A DNA stretch of 6,161 bases from Gemmatimonadaceae bacterium (GTDB taxonomy: Bacteria; Gemmatimonadota; Gemmatimonadetes; Gemmatimonadales; Gemmatimonadaceae), in assembly GCA_017881545.1 (NCBI GenBank), contig JADGQU010000157.1, positions 1 through 6,161 on the forward strand, read 5' to 3'. Positions 6,056 through 6,161 of the stretch are shown here, in pieces. The notes beneath the pieces were generated by a model. The model ran no database searches. It saw nothing but the letters and a program-made list of their open reading frames with translations, and was not told the origin of the DNA. The position numbers and the translations under genes are program-made. Numbering within the stretch: the stretch's first letter is position 1; each line of letters opens with the position of its first letter.

Positions 6056-6161
6056 GGCTCCTTCGTCGGCACTGGATGCTCGTGTGTCGGCCATGGACGC
6101 GCCGGCACCTGGCTGATGTCGTAGTCCTCGTAGCGATCGTCCGTTGAGATGTAGCGGCCAC
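6052..6161 (-). CDS. C-terminal end of an unidentified gene (cut by window edge)
   Basis: One minus-strand frame is open from the right edge to a TGA at 6052-6054 that overlaps the protease start as ATGA. The 35 visible residues begin GRYISTDDRYEDYDISQV and end PWPTHEHPVPTKEP. They are hydrophilic, rich in acidic and aromatic residues and then in proline, with no membrane segment and no cysteine. The position directly before the protease suggests a hydrogenase structural or membrane-partner gene. A large subunit is unlikely, because its DPCxxCxxH cleavage motif normally sits within about 15-25 residues of the end and is not seen. I do not recognise the protein. The evidence that it is coding is the stop-start overlap and the protein-like composition. 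Confidence 0.55.
   Translation of the reverse strand, partial: GRYISTDDRYEDYDISQVPARPWPTHEHPVPTKEP

Noticed and set aside
6056..6094. Protease start at ATG 6094
   Set aside because: It would add 13 residues (MADTRASSADEGA) with no family similarity and a 43-base overlap with the upstream gene; ATG 6055 gives the ATGA overlap and starts at the conserved core.
5042..6124. Long plus-strand open frame (360 codons) opposite hypB, hypA and the protease
   Set aside because: It is antisense to three genes with clear family motifs, its product is low-complexity Arg/Ala-rich, and no family is recognisable. Long antisense frames are expected in GC-rich coding DNA.
6052..6161. Hydrogenase large subunit as the right-edge gene
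   Set aside because: No DPCxxCxxH motif in the last 35 residues, where it would be expected for a protein processed by the adjacent protease.

Overview
The window holds the 3' part of a [NiFe]-hydrogenase accessory operon plus two downstream genes, all on the minus strand and read from right to left. Base composition is GC-rich, third codon positions are strongly G/C, and the cytochrome carries a lipobox. These point to a high-GC diderm bacterium. Acidobacteriota or a similar soil or subsurface phylum would fit, but that is an impression; nothing here fixes the taxon.

Order of genes in the direction of transcription: (1) the last 35 codons of an unidentified gene (6052-6161, cut by the window edge); (2) a HyaD/HupD-type hydrogenase maturation protease (5555-6055); (3) a short hypA with GTG start (5310-5567); (4) hypB (4655-5329); (5) hypF (2367-4658); (6) a small membrane protein made of two tandem YgaP-like (DUF2892) units (1724-2290); (7) a multihaem c-type cytochrome lipoprotein that runs off the left edge (1-1586). 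The first five genes overlap each other by 4 to 20 bases, so they are almost certainly one translationally coupled transcript. Gaps of 76 and 137 bases separate the last two genes, and I see no convincing terminator in either gap, so they may be co-transcribed.

HypF makes the thiocyanate/cyanide ligand of the active-site iron from carbamoyl phosphate. HypA and HypB deliver nickel. The protease then removes the C-terminal tail of the large subunit. hypC, hypD, hypE and the structural subunits are not in the window. The cytochrome is a plausible electron partner for the hydrogenase, but only its position suggests this.

The most notable points are the HypA that lacks its zinc-binding loop, the nine-haem lipoprotein (eight CxxCH motifs plus one Cx4CH, with ten further histidines that could act as ligands), and the duplicated YgaP-like protein between them. 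No RNA genes, mobile elements, CRISPR arrays or attachment sites were seen. The plus strand appears to carry no genes.
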